Assembly (NCBI GenBank): GCA_963729325.1
Contig: CAVSNS010000009.1
Span: forward strand, 18,715-82,714
Direction of reading: 5' to 3'
Length of the DNA stretch: 64,000 bases
From: JABCYV01 sp963729325
GTDB lineage: Bacteria > Acidobacteriota > Terriglobia > Terriglobales > Acidobacteriaceae
Shown piece after piece: positions 63,330 to 64,000 of this stretch; positions within the stretch are counted from its first letter, which is position 1; each line of letters starts with the position of its first letter. Position numbers and translations under genes: made by a program. A model generated the notes under the pieces. It made no database searches and had not been told where the DNA came from. It was given only the letters and a program-made list of their open reading frames with translations.

Positions 63330-64000
63330 TTAGCCGGGCTTAAGAATACTCATTTGGTTTACAGCAAGAAGGACGGTCTGCGAGAGGCGTTCGAGCACGG
63401 CGACATCACCCTCGTCAAAAGCGAAAGTTTGATTAGAGAACACTTCCAGCAGTCCGACGATTTGTCGGTCATATCTGATGGGTACCGCGAGGATGGATCG
63501 AATACCGAGTCGAAGGCAGCTCTCTCGGTCCACGCGAGGGTCGGTTTGTCCATCATCGCAGCGTAGCGATTCTCCACTGCGTACACATTCCCCAGATAAG
63601 CCCGAGTTGATGTCCAGCCGCGTACCCAGTGCCGGCGCGTTGGCTCCGACGCTCGCCCGGCAGATCATCGAGCCTTTGTGGGTAAGGGCGATGGCAGCGG
63701 CCGTGCCACGAGTGAGGGTGCGGGCACGGGCACCAACCAGTCGCAGCGCCACGTTCAGGTCTGACCCAAGCGAATTGAACTCGTACTGGACCGTGGTCGA
63801 AGCACGAGGTTGGCTCCTTTCCGCTTTATCCCACGAAGTGGTTCCCATCTCCAAAGTGATGGCCCGCAGCTGAGTGGTCCTATTTTCAAGGGAATTGGCG
63901 ACGCGCGGAAACAACACTGGTTCGACGAGAGTAACCGTAGGCGCATTGCGGCTGGGCGCAGAGGCATGGAGTGCGAGCCATTGCTCAAGCCGTTGTCGTG
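63330..64000 (-). CDS. GAF domain protein, partial at the right edge
   Basis: The minus-strand frame is open to the window edge, so the N-terminus is outside. The visible 223 residues have a GAF fold near the end: GTAAAIALTHKGSMICRASV, LGTRLDINSGLSGECVRSGE, IRSILAVPIRYDRQIVGLLE and FSNQTFAFDEGDVAVLERLS. GAF domains bind small molecules or redox cofactors. The upstream part (QWLALHASAPSRNAPTVTL) is unstructured. It precedes the single-domain response regulator and might signal to it. Confidence 0.8.
   Translation of the reverse strand, partial: RQRLEQWLALHASAPSRNAPTVTLVEPVLFPRVANSLENRTTQLRAITLEMGTTSWDKAERSQPRASTTVQYEFNSLGSDLNVALRLVGARARTLTRGTAAAIALTHKGSMICRASVGANAPALGTRLDINSGLSGECVRSGESLRCDDGQTDPRVDRESCLRLGIRSILAVPIRYDRQIVGLLEVFSNQTFAFDEGDVAVLERLSQTVLLAVNQMSILKPG

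Overview
The window reads as chromosomal DNA of an Acidobacteriota soil bacterium (Terriglobia/Koribacter-like). The basis is gene-family resemblance only: Omp85-TamB pairs, a BBP2 porin beside kdpFABC, a PEP-CTERM protein, Asp-box secreted proteins and several small conserved acidobacterial families. No rRNA or other phylogenetic marker is present, so the assignment is an inference.

Layout. 1-393 is the tail of an IS91-type transposase, followed by about 0.9 kb without a gene. 1283-7148 is a tripartite RND efflux operon (adaptor, inner-membrane pump, outer-membrane channel). 7549-15390 (minus strand) is a glycogen/alpha-glucan utilisation block (histidine phosphatase, glycogen phosphorylase, phosphoglucomutase, malQ remnant, GH15 glucoamylase-like enzyme) that is visibly damaged: a truncated malQ, an internally deleted conserved protein, and frameshifts in glgP and pgm. 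15467-17000 holds a small Cys-rich protein gene and remnants of a histidine kinase and a YihY-type membrane protein. 17022-23878 (minus) is an Omp85/TamB pair. 24098-27965 (plus) holds a LolA-like protein and a compact set with a Tat signal-bearing phosphoesterase, a cupredoxin, a DUF420-like membrane protein and TatA. 28030-33218 holds secreted or accessory genes: an Asp-box protein, a VOC protein, an FAD monooxygenase, a lipoprotein and a PEP-CTERM protein.

33602-46531 is the regulatory and potassium section: an atypical OmpR-type regulator with a degenerate receiver, a PilZ protein, then a complete Kdp locus. KdpD is split into two divergent genes, a membrane histidine kinase on the minus strand and the KdpD/Usp cytoplasmic half on the plus strand. 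These are followed by kdpE, an 85-aa protein, a BBP2 outer-membrane porin, a 28-aa membrane miniprotein and kdpF-A-B-C. An IS630-family element with TA target duplication sits exactly at the kdpB stop codon, between kdpB and kdpC.

46612-53042 is mixed housekeeping: RlpA, MutY, a thiol-redox protein, PsiE and an M28 peptidase. 53092-60600 (minus) holds a 3-oxoacid CoA-transferase pair and an aromatic amino acid operon trpC-trpF-trpB-trpA-aroQ-aroF-tyrA. The right end has tRNA-Leu(CAG), a free-standing DHp-like mini-protein, an OsmC protein, a single-domain response regulator and a GAF protein running off the edge.

A cross-cutting observation: at least nine single-base or very short indels, several in homopolymer runs, break conserved reading frames between about 12 and 30 kb, whereas 32-61 kb looks intact apart from the IS630 transposase. 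Low-coverage or long-read assembly error must be excluded before calling these genes pseudogenes.
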